A stretch of 64,000 nucleotides of DNA from Caprella mutica (Eukaryota > Arthropoda > Malacostraca > Amphipoda > Caprellidae): assembly GCA_947561585.1 (NCBI GenBank), contig CANNZV010001180.1, positions 158,553-222,552 of the forward strand, written 5' to 3'. Under the pieces are notes generated by a model. That model was not told the origin of the DNA. It saw only the letters and a program-made list of their open reading frames with translations, and did not search any database. The position numbers were made by a program, and so were the translations under genes. Positions 11,152-23,946 of the stretch are shown piece after piece (the first letter of the stretch is position 1; each line of letters opens with the position of its first letter).

Positions 11152-11590
11152 GTAGTTCAGATGCGTATAACGTAGTTCAGATGGGTATATACCGTAGTTC
11201 AGATGGGTATATACCGTAGTTCAGATGGGTATATACCGTAGTTCAGATGGGTATATACCGTAGTTCAGATGGGTATATACCGTAGTTCAGATGGGTATAT
11301 ACCGTAGTTCAGATGGGTATATACCGTAGTTCAGATGGGTATATACCGTAGTTCAGATGGGTATATACCGTAGTTCAGATGGGTATATACCGTAGTTCAG
11401 ATGGGTATATACCGTAGTTCAGATGGGTATATACCGTAGTTCAGATGGGTATACCGTTGTTCATATGGGTATACCGTTGTTCAGATGGGTATACCGTTGT
11501 TCAGATGGGTATACCGTTGTTCAGATGGGTATACCGTTGTTCAGAGTACCGTATTTCAGAGTACCATAGTTTAGAGTACCGAAGTTCATT
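11152..11590. repeat. minisatellite whose unit shortens from 22 to 20 bp
   Basis: The left part repeats GTAGTTCAGATGGGTATATACC (22 bp, given as its two halves GTAGTTCAGAT and GGGTATATACC). From about 11430 the unit loses a TA step and becomes GTTGTTCAGATGGGTATACC (20 bp). The last copies degenerate into TTCAGAGTACC. AGGTAGCAAT, part of the motif that ends other elements here, lies about 50 bp past the array at 11642-11651. Confidence 0.95.
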
Positions 11591-11906
11591 TAGAGTTAAA
11601 ATCATATTAGTAAATTCTACCATTCACAGATCTAATTAGCTAGGTAGCAATAGTTACCCAAAAAATAACAAATATTAAAATCTATTACACTGTCTACACA
11701 CAACAAATTAGTTAATCACTCGATAAATATTACGTTCATTAATTGGTGTAGTTCAATTATTTATCCCTTGGAAAGTCCTAGCAATAGTTCACGTAAAAAC
11801 TATAATCTAATAGATCTTAATAGAGAAAAACTACGCACTTTACAAAATATCACAAAACTAGCCATGAAAGTTTTTTTTTTTTGTTCAAAAAGACAATATT
11901 TTTCCA
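11591..11906. other. AT-rich stretch next to the array
   Basis: Contains the AGGTAGCAAT motif (11642-11651) and a T10 run near 11873; no gene seen. Confidence 0.4.
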
Positions 11907-13334
11907 TTAAAAACAAGAAGGATAAAATCTGTTGGAAATTCCTCCATAACTACAAGTGAGGGGTTGAGTTCTTTGAAGGTGTGGACCTGACCCTCTAAAA
12001 CTTCTCTTATGCGGCTGAGAGGATGCTGAAGGCATTCCCTCTCTGAATAGCGAGAGCCATTTGCTATTTGAACAATGCAGTTTCCCTTGGATCGTTCGTT
12101 GTCTCAATAAGGCGTCTAGTCGTCTACCTATGGACTCCATGAATGAGGAGGTGGTGCTGACGTACGCTCCTGTGGTCTCTATAGCAATTGGCTCAAATAT
12201 GTATGCATCTCCAAGGGCGGAGTATTTCTGACGCTTACGGTTCTCCGCAGCCCCGGCAGTTGATCCGGCTTCAACTACGGTATCATTGAGGTGTGTCTCG
12301 GCAAATGTGTCGACACACGTGCAATCCCAAATCAGACTCTTTCCATTCATGTAAGGAAACACAGTAATACCATCTGGGCGTTTACCATCACCTCTGTCAA
12401 GCCCAGGAGGCTCAAGTACTGAAGGGAGTCCTGCTCTCTGCAATCCCGTTTTATCACATCATTCATTGCTGCATGTCTTGGATGACGCCCAGAACTGTAC
12501 CTACAAGACCGGCCATGCAGTCCTCTGACAACCATCCCACTACCACAGCGGCAAGAATGAAGTTCACAAACTCTGGCACCAACTCTGAGAGCAATGGCTA
12601 CCCTCAGGACCTCTGGATCGAGCTGTGTACCCAATGACGGTATGGGAATTGCGTTCAACCACACTCCAGTTTCTTTAAGAGATGCAGATAACAGTTGTGC
12701 CCTTGCCACCTGATCAGCTCTAGCCAACAGACTCTCCATTAATGAATGAGCCCGTGGTGTATCCCATTCTTTTTGACTGGACTCATGGACTGGTACCAGA
12801 CCAGCCTGTAAACCATGCCTCCATAACCCAACTGCATCCGTAAGCTCTCCGGTATCGACTACATTAATATTAGAAAGAATAGTTTCAACCAAATCATTCA
12901 CAGAATACATTGAAGACACAAAAGCAGGTAAGGCAATATCTCCAGCTCTCCTACAACCCAGTCCACCAAGGCCAACCGGTAAAGTTGCCTGAACCCAAGA
13001 ATCAGCTGACATCTCTACATTGGCAACGGCAACGGCAGATCTAAGTGATTCATCAAAGCAGCTGAGTTCGACTACGTGCTTGTAAGCTAGAGAAGCCCGC
13101 AGAACATATTGTAGCTTCGGAATGGAGAAAACACTTCTCAACAAAAAGAAGGCTTGATGGTTTATCCACCACCCGCAATCGAGAGACCATGAGATCCAGA
13201 TCTTCTTTCTTCCTTAAAATCTTCTCGGGGATACCCAAGTCACTTAAAGGCGCACCCAACAAGGAGCAATTGTCCTTATGAACCACTCTGACATTTGGAA
13301 GCACTGAAAGTGTTTCTGGATTTAAAACAGCCAA
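11907..13334 (-). pseudogene. retroelement C-terminal remnant with Cys/His motif and restriction-like endonuclease
   Basis: Three overlapping minus-strand frames (13334-13053, 13144-12347, 12443-11907) form one broken protein, so there are at least two frameshifts. The first part has LGAPLSDLGIPEKIL and SIPKLQYVLRASLAY, matching the post-catalytic region of RT-like proteins of this type. The middle has LPVGLGGLGCRRAGDIALPAF, then CELHSCRCGSGM followed by HGRSC and GRHPRH, a Cys/His cluster. The end has KRPDGITVFP (near 12370-12384), LIWDCTCVDTFAETH and an ETTGAY segment, consistent with a PD-(D/E)XK restriction-like endonuclease. This arrangement is known from RLE-bearing non-LTR elements (R2-like and relatives). 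RT catalytic motifs are absent, so the copy is 5' truncated. Exact clade unsure. Confidence 0.75.
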
Positions 13335-14020
13335 TTAAATTCTCACATCTTACATTACCTGTTGAGAACTTTAACTGCAAGATGGATTATTGTCAAATGA
13401 AACACATTTACCTATAAGTATCTGGCTACTTCAATTCCTTATTTAAAAGACTTATTGCTCATTATTTAAAGCGAATTATGCAACGGGGTTAATTTTAAAA
13501 GATACGTTATTGTGTACTTAATAAAGATCCATTAAACCCGATTATCATATCTAATTTTATAACTTAATCGATGAGTCCACATTTTATGTGTGTTCATACG
13601 AAACGGTTTTGATTAGGTTACCATACTATAATAAATTGAAGACCTGGCTATTTCAGGTCCATTGGAAAAAAAATCATAACTAATCTATTAATTCGAATAT
13701 TTAACGAAATTAAAACTATGAGAAAATTTCAATTTAAAATAAACATTAAATCTCAGGAATCTCTCTTGCATTATTGATAAGAAGAAACAATATTTATTTT
13801 GATCCGTGAACGATTTGTGTAGATGCTAAATTTTTCTTAGTAGAAAGAAGTATTGCAATGAATTGAATATTACTTTCTGGTAAAGAAATATGCTATAAAT
13901 ACTACCAAAGGAAGTAGATCTCCTTTAATCAAAGCCAATTGGAAGCAATTTTACAATGAAAATACGCCAAAGCCTACTGTTTTTCTTAAAAATATGCTTT
14001 TTTCTCTGTGTGTTGTATCC
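13335..14020. other. AT-rich stretch, nothing recognised
   Basis: No coding frame, TIR or RNA gene that I can support. Confidence 0.5.
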
Positions 14021-14160
14021 TAGATATGATCAGAATATAAATGGAAGAGCTATAGTAGCCTAGTACGATCAGACTACAAATGGAAGAGCTATAGTATTGT
14101 AGATACGATCAGATTATAAATGGAAGAGCTGTAGTATCCTAAATACGATAAGATTATAAA
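14021..14160. repeat. about 40-bp tandem repeat, three copies
   Basis: ATGGAAGAGCTATAGTA recurs at 14041, 14080 and 14120 with GATCAGA(T/C)TA before it. Confidence 0.8.
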
Positions 14161-15739
14161 TTACCCAATTGTAATATGAAGAACTAAAACTATTTCAAAA
14201 TGTGAGACTTTGTTCTATTTTTCTGAATTCATTCACATGAATTTCCTTTGAGCAATCATCACTCTTCGTAATACCAGGAATTGTGATTTCTGTCGATAAA
14301 AGGAATGATTGAACATTTTCTTTAACAAGAGCTTTCAGAGATGGGAATTACTTCCTTTGCTTATGATTTATGCTAGAAAACAGAAATGTGATTTTTTTTC
14401 AAAAAATAACCATTTGTTGTTCTTGTAATCATATTCAGTCATAAACTAAGAATAAAATCCTGTTTGCTGAATAATAAAGTCAATTGGAATATAAGAATTT
14501 AAAAAATTCTTGCAAAGATAATTAAGATAGAAAATAATTGTGCTATCATAAATTCATAGACAGATAACAAAAGAAGTTTTTTTCGAAATCCTAATTAAAT
14601 AAGAGTGCCTTTGTTTCCTTTCATATCTGAAGGGTGTTCTCTCCATTGATGCATTCTTGGACGCTGATTAATTAGTGAAGATGGCTATAGCCTCTCTTTA
14701 CTGGGGTAAGTTCTGAGTTATCGGACGGTTTTACATTTTTTGGACACGTAAGGTAAAAAATATAATAATGATTATTTACCAATTGAAATGAAAATAAAAT
14801 TATCATTATTCCATATTTTATCTTATGTGACCGAAAGAATAAAATGTCCTCGAATATATTCTAGTATTCTTTGATTTTTTTTATTGAAGTAACAATAGAA
14901 TCTTAATGATTTAATTTCTGTGTAAGAAAACGTTGAAGTACTTAGACACTCACAGCATTCGGAAAGTGGGTGCTAACATAGAGTTATGATAGGCAAATTA
15001 GATACTTTTAGAAATCATTTTTGGTTCATATAAAGTATGCAGTTGTTATCTGCAACCTTTTGAATATTATTTATGATTATTCATTTATAATCTATGCTTT
15101 GTTTAGCTTACTAATATTGATAATTATAACACAAGTATAATATTGGATCAATAATATTCATCCAATACTTTTAACAAATGTAAATGGTATCTTAAACACG
15201 ACATTGTTAGGTTTCGAAAGTGCTACGAACTGTTTGGCCTCAAATTTTAATTATTCAGTTCGGCGGTAGAACTTTCACTAGCACTAGATTGCTGTGAGAG
15301 GAAAATGAAGAGTAATGTCTTCAGTGTGTTAAATGTTTCAGGCGCTACTTGAAAACTTCAATATAAATAACGCAGATGTGACTTAAGGCTCCGTAGAGAC
15401 GATGCCTCTCTATTATAAAGTAAGTAACACAACAAAGTACACTCGATTTTAAAATTAAATGAGTTTGCTATAAATTGAAATATATTTATATAATACTCCG
15501 AATCTTTAATAGAAGGGTTTTTTTATTACTTATTCATTATTATGCATGTATATTCTAGTAAGAAAATCACAAGAGTTTGCAACCCTAATAATGAAAAAAA
15601 GTATGAAAACTTTCATTAAAAATGAGGACTACGACATAAATATATTTCTAATTATAGCAAGCTTATTTAATTTTAAAATTATCTTATTTTTTGTGGGACA
15701 TTTGGTACATAAAAGGGCAATCACTTTAGAGCTAGCAAA
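14161..15739. other. AT-rich stretch, nothing recognised
   Basis: A weak imperfect inverted repeat (about 14745-14835, around TATAATAATGA/TCATTATTCCATA) is the only structure noted. Confidence 0.4.
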
Positions 15740-15812
15740 GTTTCTCGGGCAACATTGTCCAAATATTGTAGCTATGTTGGGACCATAATTATGGTCCTGA
15801 GAAACATTAAAA
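15740..15812. repeat. fragment related to the edges of the 20-bp array, with a short palindrome
   Basis: TTTCTCGGGCAACATTGTCC shares GGGCAACATTGT with the left edge of the array at 7421. On the other strand it resembles the array's right edge (TTTCTTGGGCCAATATT). It is followed by GGACCATAATTATGGTCC, a perfect 18-bp palindrome, and GAGAAAC. Confidence 0.5.
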
Positions 15813-17006
15813 AAGTTAAAATATTCTCAACATTGAATAAATCAAACACACAAAATGAATGAAGATCAACAAAAAGAGTTCATATAGTCAATATAAAAGC
15901 GGGCTAGAGTGACTTCTTCTGCACGTGATTTTCTACATGGTATTTTAAATTTTACTATGGAATTATATCACCTCCTACTATTTCCTCAATTAGAATAGTA
16001 TACAGTTATAAAATAGGATTCTATGTGTTGGAGGCTGCCTATCTAACAATTGAAATTTAAGTGGAAAAATTCAGAAAAATAAAACAAAAATCTCATTTTT
16101 GTAAAAGTTCCAGATTTTTAAAGTATATTTTCAATGTAGCAAATTGCAATATTTCTGCCATGTTGCCTTAATGTTGCACCTATTATCTATGTTTCATATG
16201 TATTACGAAAATATACTCTAGTGTAAAATACTTCTTGCCCTAAAAGACTTCTTTTGGCTTATCAAGGCCTTGAATACTTGTATTTGTTTACTTATTTTAA
16301 CTATTAAACTATTGTAAATCCCCTCTATTCGTGTATTCTCGAATATATTGTTTCATTGCATTGTTCATGAAAAATGAAGAACATCTTCGGTAGAACATTG
16401 ATATTGAAGGAATACTCTTTAAGGAATGAATTCCAATCACATTTCTAAGGAACATTCATAAGTTGGAATAATGAAATGGTGTCCCTTTTCCTAGTTTAAA
16501 TTTTAGGAAGTTCATTTTTTCCATTTGAAATTATTTAAAGCACGTTTTTGTGAATATTCACTGTGTCATTCGCTTTATTGCAGATCACTATTTTGTTATT
16601 AATTAAAATAATATTCATCGTAAAGTAGTGAAACTTGGGTCACTGGAAGATTGCTTCTACCTTAGTTTTATGCTGGAATATTTTTTTGAATCCATGCGAA
16701 ATTCAGAAAATTATGATTGTTTTTTGTTTTTTAATGAATTTTAAGTGTCAAACGCTTCATTGCAGCTCCGTGAAAATGCCAAAAAATAGACGATTTACTA
16801 CAACCAAGAGGGGAAGAAAAGTAGCAGATCTTGCAGAAGGGAGAATTCTTCAAGATTTATCCAAATTACTGAGGCCCTTGAGATGAGAGAACTCTAGTTT
16901 CTTTTGTGGAGATGAGGGTACGAGAAGAAGCATATTCTCCTAGTGATATGCGAAAAATATCCAGGCAGGTCATAAGGCAGCCAAATGACACTAGTGCCTC
17001 CATTTT
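15813..17006. other. AT-rich stretch, nothing recognised
   Basis: Short open frames exist, but nothing in composition or motifs supports a gene. Confidence 0.45.
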
Positions 17007-17563
17007 TGACCTCCGTCAAAGAAAAGTGACCCCCATCAAAGAAAAGAGACCCCCATCAAAGAAAAGAGACCCCCATCAAAGAAAAGTGACCTCCGTCAAA
17101 GAAAAGTGACCCCCATCAAAGAAAAGAGACTCCCATCAAAGAAAAGTGACCTCTGTCAAAGAAAAGTGACCTCCGTCAAAGAAAAGTGACCTCCGTCAAA
17201 GAAAAGTGACCTCCGTCAAAGAAAAGTGACCTCCGTCAAAGAAAAGTGACCTCCGTCAAAGAAAAGTGACCTCCGTCAAAGAAAAGTGACCTCCGTCAAA
17301 GAAAAGTGACCTCCGTCAAAGAAAAGTGACCTCCGTCAAAGAAAAGTGACCTCCGTCAAAGAAAAGTGACCTCCGTCAAAGAAAAGTGACATCCGTCAAA
17401 GAAAAGTTATCTCCGTCAAAGAAAAGTGATCTCCGTCAAAGAAAAGTGATCTCCGTCAAAGAAAAGTGATCTCCGTCAAAGAAAAGTGATCTCCGTCAAA
17501 GAAAAGTGATCTCCGTCAAGGAAAAGTGATCTCCGTCAAGGAAAAGTGATCTCCGTCAGTCAA
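17007..17563. repeat. 20-bp minisatellite, about 27 units, no indels
   Basis: Unit GAAAAGTGACCTCCGTCAAA. Early units carry CCCCAT or CTCCCAT variants, the middle is uniform, and late units have GAT for GAC and then AAG for AAA. The phase is constant until the last unit (CTCCGTCAGTCAAAG). Basic open frames here come from the repeat. Confidence 0.97.
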
Positions 17564-18295
17564 AGAAAGGTTTCTAGCGAAAGTAACCTAATTTTACTGC
17601 TCCATTTATCTAAATTTTAAAACTATGTTGTCTCTCTAAATATAGCTAATGCTAAAATTTACATGAGAATAGGTACCTAAATATATTGAAACTGTCAAGA
17701 TGAATCTTATATAATCTGAATAATCATCATCATGCCATGTTCAAGAGACTGGCAGATTGTAAGCCAATTTTGAGCCAAAATTTAAAGATTCTGAGACAGG
17801 TCAATTTTGGCTCATTTCTTAAAATTCCAGGCCAAATTAACATGGGAACATAGGAATTAAATTAAATCAAAACATTAAGCCAATTAGACATATCTGAGTT
17901 TTGACCTTTACAAATGTAACTTATTATGTAAGGCTGAGGGTCAATTAATTGGCATTAACTGGCATACTTTGTATTATGTATATAATAATACAGAGATCTC
18001 TTTTTATGATCAAAGTAAAATTCAGGTAAATAGATACATATAGCTTGTATAGGTACTAGCCAGTCTGCAGAATATGGTACATTTTTAACATTTTCTGTGC
18101 AAACAATCCATAATTTCCTCCTATATTTACATGTATTTTACTGAGAACAGAAGTCAAAATGTAGGATATCTTGAAGAACACTTTACCAGTTCCTGCATTC
18201 TGGATAGGTAGGAATGAATTCAAAACTATTCAAGAAAATTCAATATATCTAGACGTCAGTCAAGACTCGAGCGAATATCTATCTCCCTGACTCCC
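17564..18295. other. AT-rich stretch, nothing recognised
   Basis: No gene or clear repeat found. Confidence 0.5.
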
Positions 18296-18303
18296 TTAAT
18301 GCC

Positions 18304-18555
18304 CCAGTCTGTATTTCGTGGTAATTTTCAGTTTTTCACCGACATGTCGGTGGAATTTTTTACCCTTTGAAAATAAAATTCTGCAAAGTCGGTGGATTTT
18401 TAGCCATTTATTCCTATAATCCTATGTTACCATTAATTTTCGGTGGATAAATTGGAAAAAAGTTGCTGGATCAGCCAAATTAATGGAAATTTATGGTGGA
18501 TTTTTTCAACTTTTTGAAAAAGTCAGTGAAATTTTGTTCACCAAATACAGACTGG
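18304..18555. mobile_element. 252-bp hAT-like MITE with 8-bp duplication TTAATGCC
   Basis: TIRs CCAGTCTGTATTTCGTGG and CACCAAATACAGACTGG. TTAATGCC flanks both sides (18296-18303 and 18556-18563). An 8-bp duplication points to the hAT superfamily. Internal GTCGGTGGA-like words recur. Confidence 0.8.
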
Positions 18556-18562
18556 TTAATGC

Positions 18563-18842
18563 CCAGACTGTATTTCATGGTAAATTCCACCCACTTGTCA
18601 GTGGAATTTTTCCCCTTCGAAAATAATATTTTAGTAAAGTCTGTGGATTTTAGCTGTGGTTTTAGCATTATTTTTTAATTTTTGGTGGCTAGGTAAATAA
18701 GAAAAAATGTTGGTGTTCATTAAATTATCATTCAAATAGCTATCATGAATTGAAATAGGTAGGTACCTATGTATTTTGCTGAATTTTTTTTCAGCTTTTT
18801 GGAAAAAAGTAATTGAAATTTTGTAAACCAAATACAGACTGG
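18563..18842. mobile_element. second copy of the same MITE, directly adjacent
   Basis: Starts CCAGACTGTATTTCATGG and ends CCAAATACAGACTGG. Its interior aligns with the first copy (CACTTGTCAGTGGAATTTT, AAGTCTGTGGATTTTAGC). It abuts the duplicated target of the first copy. Confidence 0.75.
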
Positions 18843-19152
18843 TTGTGGATTCAGATCATTCAGGTACCATCAGTCATAAATTTGAAACAACAAATATCAA
18901 ATTCACTACATTTCTACATAGGTATAGGTATCATAAATCATCTTTCAATCTACCTATCTAATAGAACGTATGGTGAGTTCGCCGTTATCAGATGCGCCGC
19001 TCATCTTTTAGATACGTATCAATATAGGCTTAGGCTATACTGACGACTTTGTCCACAGTGCACACTTTGAAACATGGCTAAGGTATGTAGCTATGAGAGT
19101 GTGTGGACGAGTGGACCATTTAAAACAGAAGTCAACTAATTTGCTTAATTAA

Positions 19153-19818
19153 AGCCCCGTCCAGACGGTCAAATTTTTCAGAGAAGTGACAAACTTAATG
19201 ACAAACTAAATGACGATAACTTCCTAGCGTCAGCAAACTGTCAAACTTTTCATCAGTTTTGTGATTCCAACATGTTGGATATCGTCATCAAAAAGTTTGT
19301 CAAACTATTTGCTGACGATAAAGTTTGAAGTACACACTGACTTTCCGGCAATAATATTTTTTTATTTGCGCGTCATTTTAGTTTATTACAGCTAGGTACA
19401 CCTACAAAAACCTCATTTTTTTCAAACTTAGTATCTATCTAGTTACAATGGCTGACGACAGACTCTTTAATACTTGGTTGTATTAGATCTAAGTTATAGG
19501 TAGGCTACGTTGTGAATTGTTTTCTATGATCTATTTTTGACTATCCTTTTCAAGACGATATATTGTCATTAGAAACAAATTATTTTTTCTGGTTTCTTAC
19601 TGTTCTAAATTTAAAAAATATACGAACCAAGTTATATAATTTTTATTTTCACGATATATAACATTAATTTTGACGAAACTGACGCCAGTGAACCTCAAAC
19701 TTTTGGCGAGAAAATTTGACCGTGTAGACACTCCTTGAAAACTGACGATAAGTTTGTCATTTAGTTTGTCATTAAGTTTGTCACTTCTATAAAAATATTT
19801 GACCGTCTGGACGGGGCT
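19153..19818. mobile_element. 666-bp Harbinger-like non-autonomous element, TIR AGCCCCGTCCAGACGGTCAA
   Basis: Long terminal inverted repeats: AGCCCCGTCCAGACGGTCAA at the left, TTGACCGTCTGGACGGGGCT at the right, extended by GAAGTGACAAACTTAATGAC-type subterminal repeats. TAA lies on both sides (19150-19152 and 19819-19821). A 3-bp TWA target fits PIF/Harbinger. I see no transposase. Confidence 0.75.
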
Positions 19819-19821
19819 TAA

Positions 19822-20629
19822 CTGACATCGGTAGTACTCTATAACTTGAGTCGCCTGTTGGCTGTGGGTACATAGATATGTCACAGTGAGAGTAACTGGG
19901 ACATAGGCCAATTCCGATAGGCCTATGGCTACCTATGTGCTACTTAGAGTACAAGTTACAGTGCATTTCCTGATATGTGCTAGTACATTATACATAGCTA
20001 GCTGAAAAAATATTTATTGTTAGGTAGATAACTGGTGTCATGAGAAGGCACCTAGGTATGTAGTGAATTTCAACCAAGGCGATAAACCCAAAAAAGTACA
20101 AATTAGCTTGGCTATATTATATAGCCTAGCCTAGCTTTTTTTTTCAATAGGATACATTAACCACTGAACTCTTAAATATTATACACAATTTCACTTTCAC
20201 CAATAAATTAATAACTTAAAACATTAAATCACCACAGAACCTTATTTTAAACTAGAAACTATTCAAAATACGGCAGGTTCAATGGTTCTCAATAAAAAAA
20301 TCCGATATTGAACGTACAAAATAATTGTTCTATATATTTCGTTTCACAACCCTGTTTTTAATAATTTCAGCATGGAAATGATTTTATCTTTGAATAATTA
20401 TTAAGAATGACCGATTTTTTCAATAATGATTTCGTGTCATTTGGTATTCTTGCATTCCAATATACCTATTTAAATGGCGCGGATATGAAGAACAAATACA
20501 TGATTAATTTTATAAAAATATTAGTATATAATTTTAACTGGTTAGTTATTGTAAATATTTCACTTATAATATTGAATCGCTGTTAGATGAACCAAATTAA
20601 TTTTCTATACTAACTATATATATGCAGTA
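19822..20629. other. AT-rich stretch, nothing recognised
   Basis: No gene, TIR or array found. Confidence 0.5.
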
Positions 20630-20631
20630 TA

Positions 20632-21955
20632 GGGGAGGATGGTCATCAATGGGACAAAAAACACAGAAAGATTGATATTTCATTTACTATGGGCAAAGTA
20701 TGAAAAATAAAAAATCCATGTGTAATATAGATATTCCTTTATAAAATGAAACTATTTCGAATGCTATCACATATTCTATTGAATAGAAAAAAATTAAATA
20801 ACAAAAAAAATTGTCCCATTGTATAACAGCACTGGTGAACAATGGGACATACCCTGGTGAACGATGGGACAGTTTATTAAACTTGTATATTGTTGAGGTT
20901 ATGGTCAAATTTCAAGTTCAGATTATCTCTTTTATGTTGTCCCACACTTAGTTAATTCATATAAAATCAGTTTAATGTCCTCTAGCTTCACCGAAGCCAT
21001 GTCAGGAACATTTGGAAAATTAAGCTCATTGCACTTGAATCTTCGCCTAACATCAATATTTCGTATTTATCTTTTTCATGCTGTTGGAGAACAGAATACG
21101 TTTTAGAAGTCGCATAAAATTCTGCAAGTGCATAAATCTTCATTTCCAACGTTTTCGGTAGAGATTTAAGTTCTTCAGACGAATGGATCAGTTAAATTAA
21201 GAGTTCTATACCAGACCAAGAACAAGAGTTCACAGGCCGTCAACGGCGGATACTTTAAGGAGTGATTTCGAAGGCCTTATCCTTAGTGGCACCAGCAAAA
21301 AGCTCTTCTTTCTCTGGTATATCCGTTGCAATCATGCTGCGTCTTTTTCTTTTATCAGTGAAATTTGTTTTCTATGCAGTGCTTTGTGATTACCTCAGAT
21401 TGCTAAAGCCCTTGAACATGGTCGAAAGTACCGCTTCAGCTGGAAGTTCTGTTTCTACAAGAAGCCCTGAAGCTACAGTTCACGTTATTATATCAAAAAG
21501 ATATTTGATATATATGGAGTAACTAGACAGTTTGGTTGACAATAGGGCACTGTCCCATTGTGAACCAATTTTTCTGTCCCAATGATCACCATGACACCAT
21601 TTTGAAAACATATGGGTATAGCGACTCAACTACGAAAGTATAAAGGCAATCCTTTCATATGATCATATTTTACATATTACTTAATATTATGTAAAAATGC
21701 CGTATGCATTATATGTTAAATTAACTGATTTATAACAATTGAAACAGAGTACGAAAAATTTAGTTCTCACCTCTAAAACATGTTTTCGCTTTTACACAGG
21801 GCTGAATGCAACCCCAACCGCTGAATGCAATGCGAGTGAATGCACTGAAGTATGCCTAGTTTACCACTAAGATTTTGTTAAAAATTACCCTCAAATAAAA
21901 AAGTTATTCAGCATGTCCCATTGTTCCCAGTGTCCCATTGATGACCATCCTCCCC
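20632..21955. mobile_element. 1.32-kb pogo/Tc1-mariner-like transposon flanked by TA
   Basis: TIRs GGGGAGGATGGTCATCAATG and CATTGATGACCATCCTCCCC, extending to about 25 bp, with TA on each side (20630-20631, 21956-21957). The decamer TGTCCCATTG or its complement, exact or one base off, recurs about eight times near the two ends (for example 20647, 20812, 20840, 20862, 21551, 21914, 21930), as expected of subterminal transposase sites. The interior holds a minus-strand transposase remnant. Confidence 0.8.
20940..21500 (-). pseudogene. degenerate pogo-like transposase C-terminal fragments
   Basis: Read on the minus strand, about 21245-21345 gives KRRSMIATDIPEKEELFAGA. This resembles the linker after the DDE domain in pogo/Tigger/jerky-type transposases, where a TDTPEK-like motif is common. 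It is preceded by TELPAEAVLSTMFKGFSNLR and a GTAATC donor-like site. Further on, about 20975-21055 gives RRFKCNELNFPNVPDMASVK, like the C-terminal end of such proteins. The frames are broken and the catalytic core is not visible. The TA target supports the assignment. Confidence 0.45.
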
Positions 21956-21957
21956 TA

Positions 21958-23946
21958 CTGTATGCACTATATACAATATATACATATTAGAGTAAACTTA
22001 TTAAACTAAGGCCAATGTCAGCTTGTTTATAAAAATGTCATTATATATTCCATATATGATATATGTAATCTAGCCGCCCGACTTTGGTTGGCGTTAGAGA
22101 ATTTTTAGGTAGTGAAAGGCGTTTGTTCATATAAAGGTGACATATCATTTAATTTCCCTTTTTTAAGAGGTACAACATGGTGGAGATGGTGATCATGAAG
22201 ATGATGATGATGATGGTACCTGAAGGGTACCAAAAAAATACGCAAAATTAATACTAGTACAACAACAACAGCTATCCTATATACATATTAATTTAAAGAA
22301 AAATAATTACAAAATCTTTACGCCAACAAACTAAAATTCATAGTTTACAAAATTAAATATTTAGGGTAAGGAAGATGAACGGTATTCAGAAGAACTAACG
22401 TTTAAAAATTAAACATAGGCTTCTAAGTTCGGCCTAGATTTTACAGCTATAGAGTCAGTGTACATTTATAAGGAATTTTAACGATCAACAAACTTCTACA
22501 TTAAATACATTCAACAATTAAGAATAAATAATTAAATATACAAGTTTTAATAGGGTAAAAATATAAGAAAACACTCACCTAAAATATTAGCCTATATTAC
22601 ACATTTTCACTAGTAATTTTAAAGGTTTGTCTGATCTGCGAGGTGCAAGATAATAATGAAATAGTGGAGGATCTGCTGTTTAAGTAAGTTTTAAGGCAAA
22701 AAAGAAAAAGAAAGATTTTACAGAATTGCGGATAGAAAAGTTAAAAAAAAAGGTTTAATGAATAATAGTGAAAACGATTACAATATATTTAATATATTCT
22801 CACATGCCAAAAGTTAAATTCAACAAATAATAACCTACATCAGGGTAAATAATTACCTAATATCTTATAAATTGAAAACATGATATGTAATGGTAGTTTA
22901 GTATGCTTATAATTTATCTTTATAAATCATTTTATCTATAATCAAGCATCAGCACTTTGATATTTAAGGAAATTATTTAAGAATGTCTCCTGTAACTACG
23001 ATTCTCAGTCACATGTACGCATGGAAGTACTATTAGAACCTACATGATCGATGTGTGAGTCTGATGAGAGCTGTGTCAGTTCATTCAGTGAGAAGATACA
23101 GAAAAACTGTATTCTGATAAAGCCTGATATCATCATTCTCAGCCTTCACTATTGCTTTGATCTTCTATAAGTGTTACTTTAAAATATTTTAGTGGTTCAC
23201 TCTGACAAATGAGAAATAAAAAAGCGAATACAAATTACTCAATGATATCCGTGGTTAAATAAATATTATGTAACAATAGATTTATTTATAAAACTGAATG
23301 AGCCAAACCATAGCTGAGTACCAAGAACAATAGTGATTAATGTTTATTTTATATTAGGGCTATCCAATAATTAATTAACTAAAGCTATTATTATTAGCTA
23401 CACTATCGATAAAGAAGTTGTATTTTTGTTCAAATTAATTTGTTGGATTATGATTCATGAGCAATATGGTGCTTCAATCTCTGGAGATTTCAGTGAATAT
23501 TATCGACTATAAACTCTGAGGATTTTCTATGCTCTGTTCTCCAGAGTTTTTGGCAGATAATAACGCGTCAAACCTCCGCAGATTATCTCGTCCTTATTCT
23601 GCCGTGGCCTCCGTAGGTCGCGGTAAACATTTGTAGAAAGCAGAGATTATCTGCTGAGCGCTGCTTAGAAATGCTGAGACTGCCATAAACTACAGTAAAA
23701 CGTCCGCTATACTACACCGAATTTTAACTGGGTATGTTCAGACAGACCAGACTTTATTGTAGATATTGTAAAATTTATTGTAGACCAATACCATGCATGA
23801 AACAATTTTAATATATATACATATATCGATCAATTCTTTCACATATACAATATACATATTCATAAAAAATGTAGTATGTATTAATATAATTTAATTTATC
23901 TAATTTATTTAAAACGGTTCAATTATTTATATTCAGCATCTCTTAC
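21958..23946. other. AT-rich stretch; small GAT microsatellite only
   Basis: GATGATGATGATGATGG lies at about 22199-22215. No other gene, TIR or array that I can support. Confidence 0.45.

Noticed and set aside
15546..15788. 80-residue open frame with a hydrophobic middle
   Set aside because: AT-rich by composition; its end overlaps a repeat fragment and no homology is recognisable.
16635..17109. Two plus-strand frames (83 and 67 residues) before the 20-bp array
   Set aside because: The second runs into the minisatellite and the first has no domain or context; chance is more likely.
21262..21522. 86-residue plus-strand frame
   Set aside because: The coding signal is on the opposite strand, as a transposase remnant.
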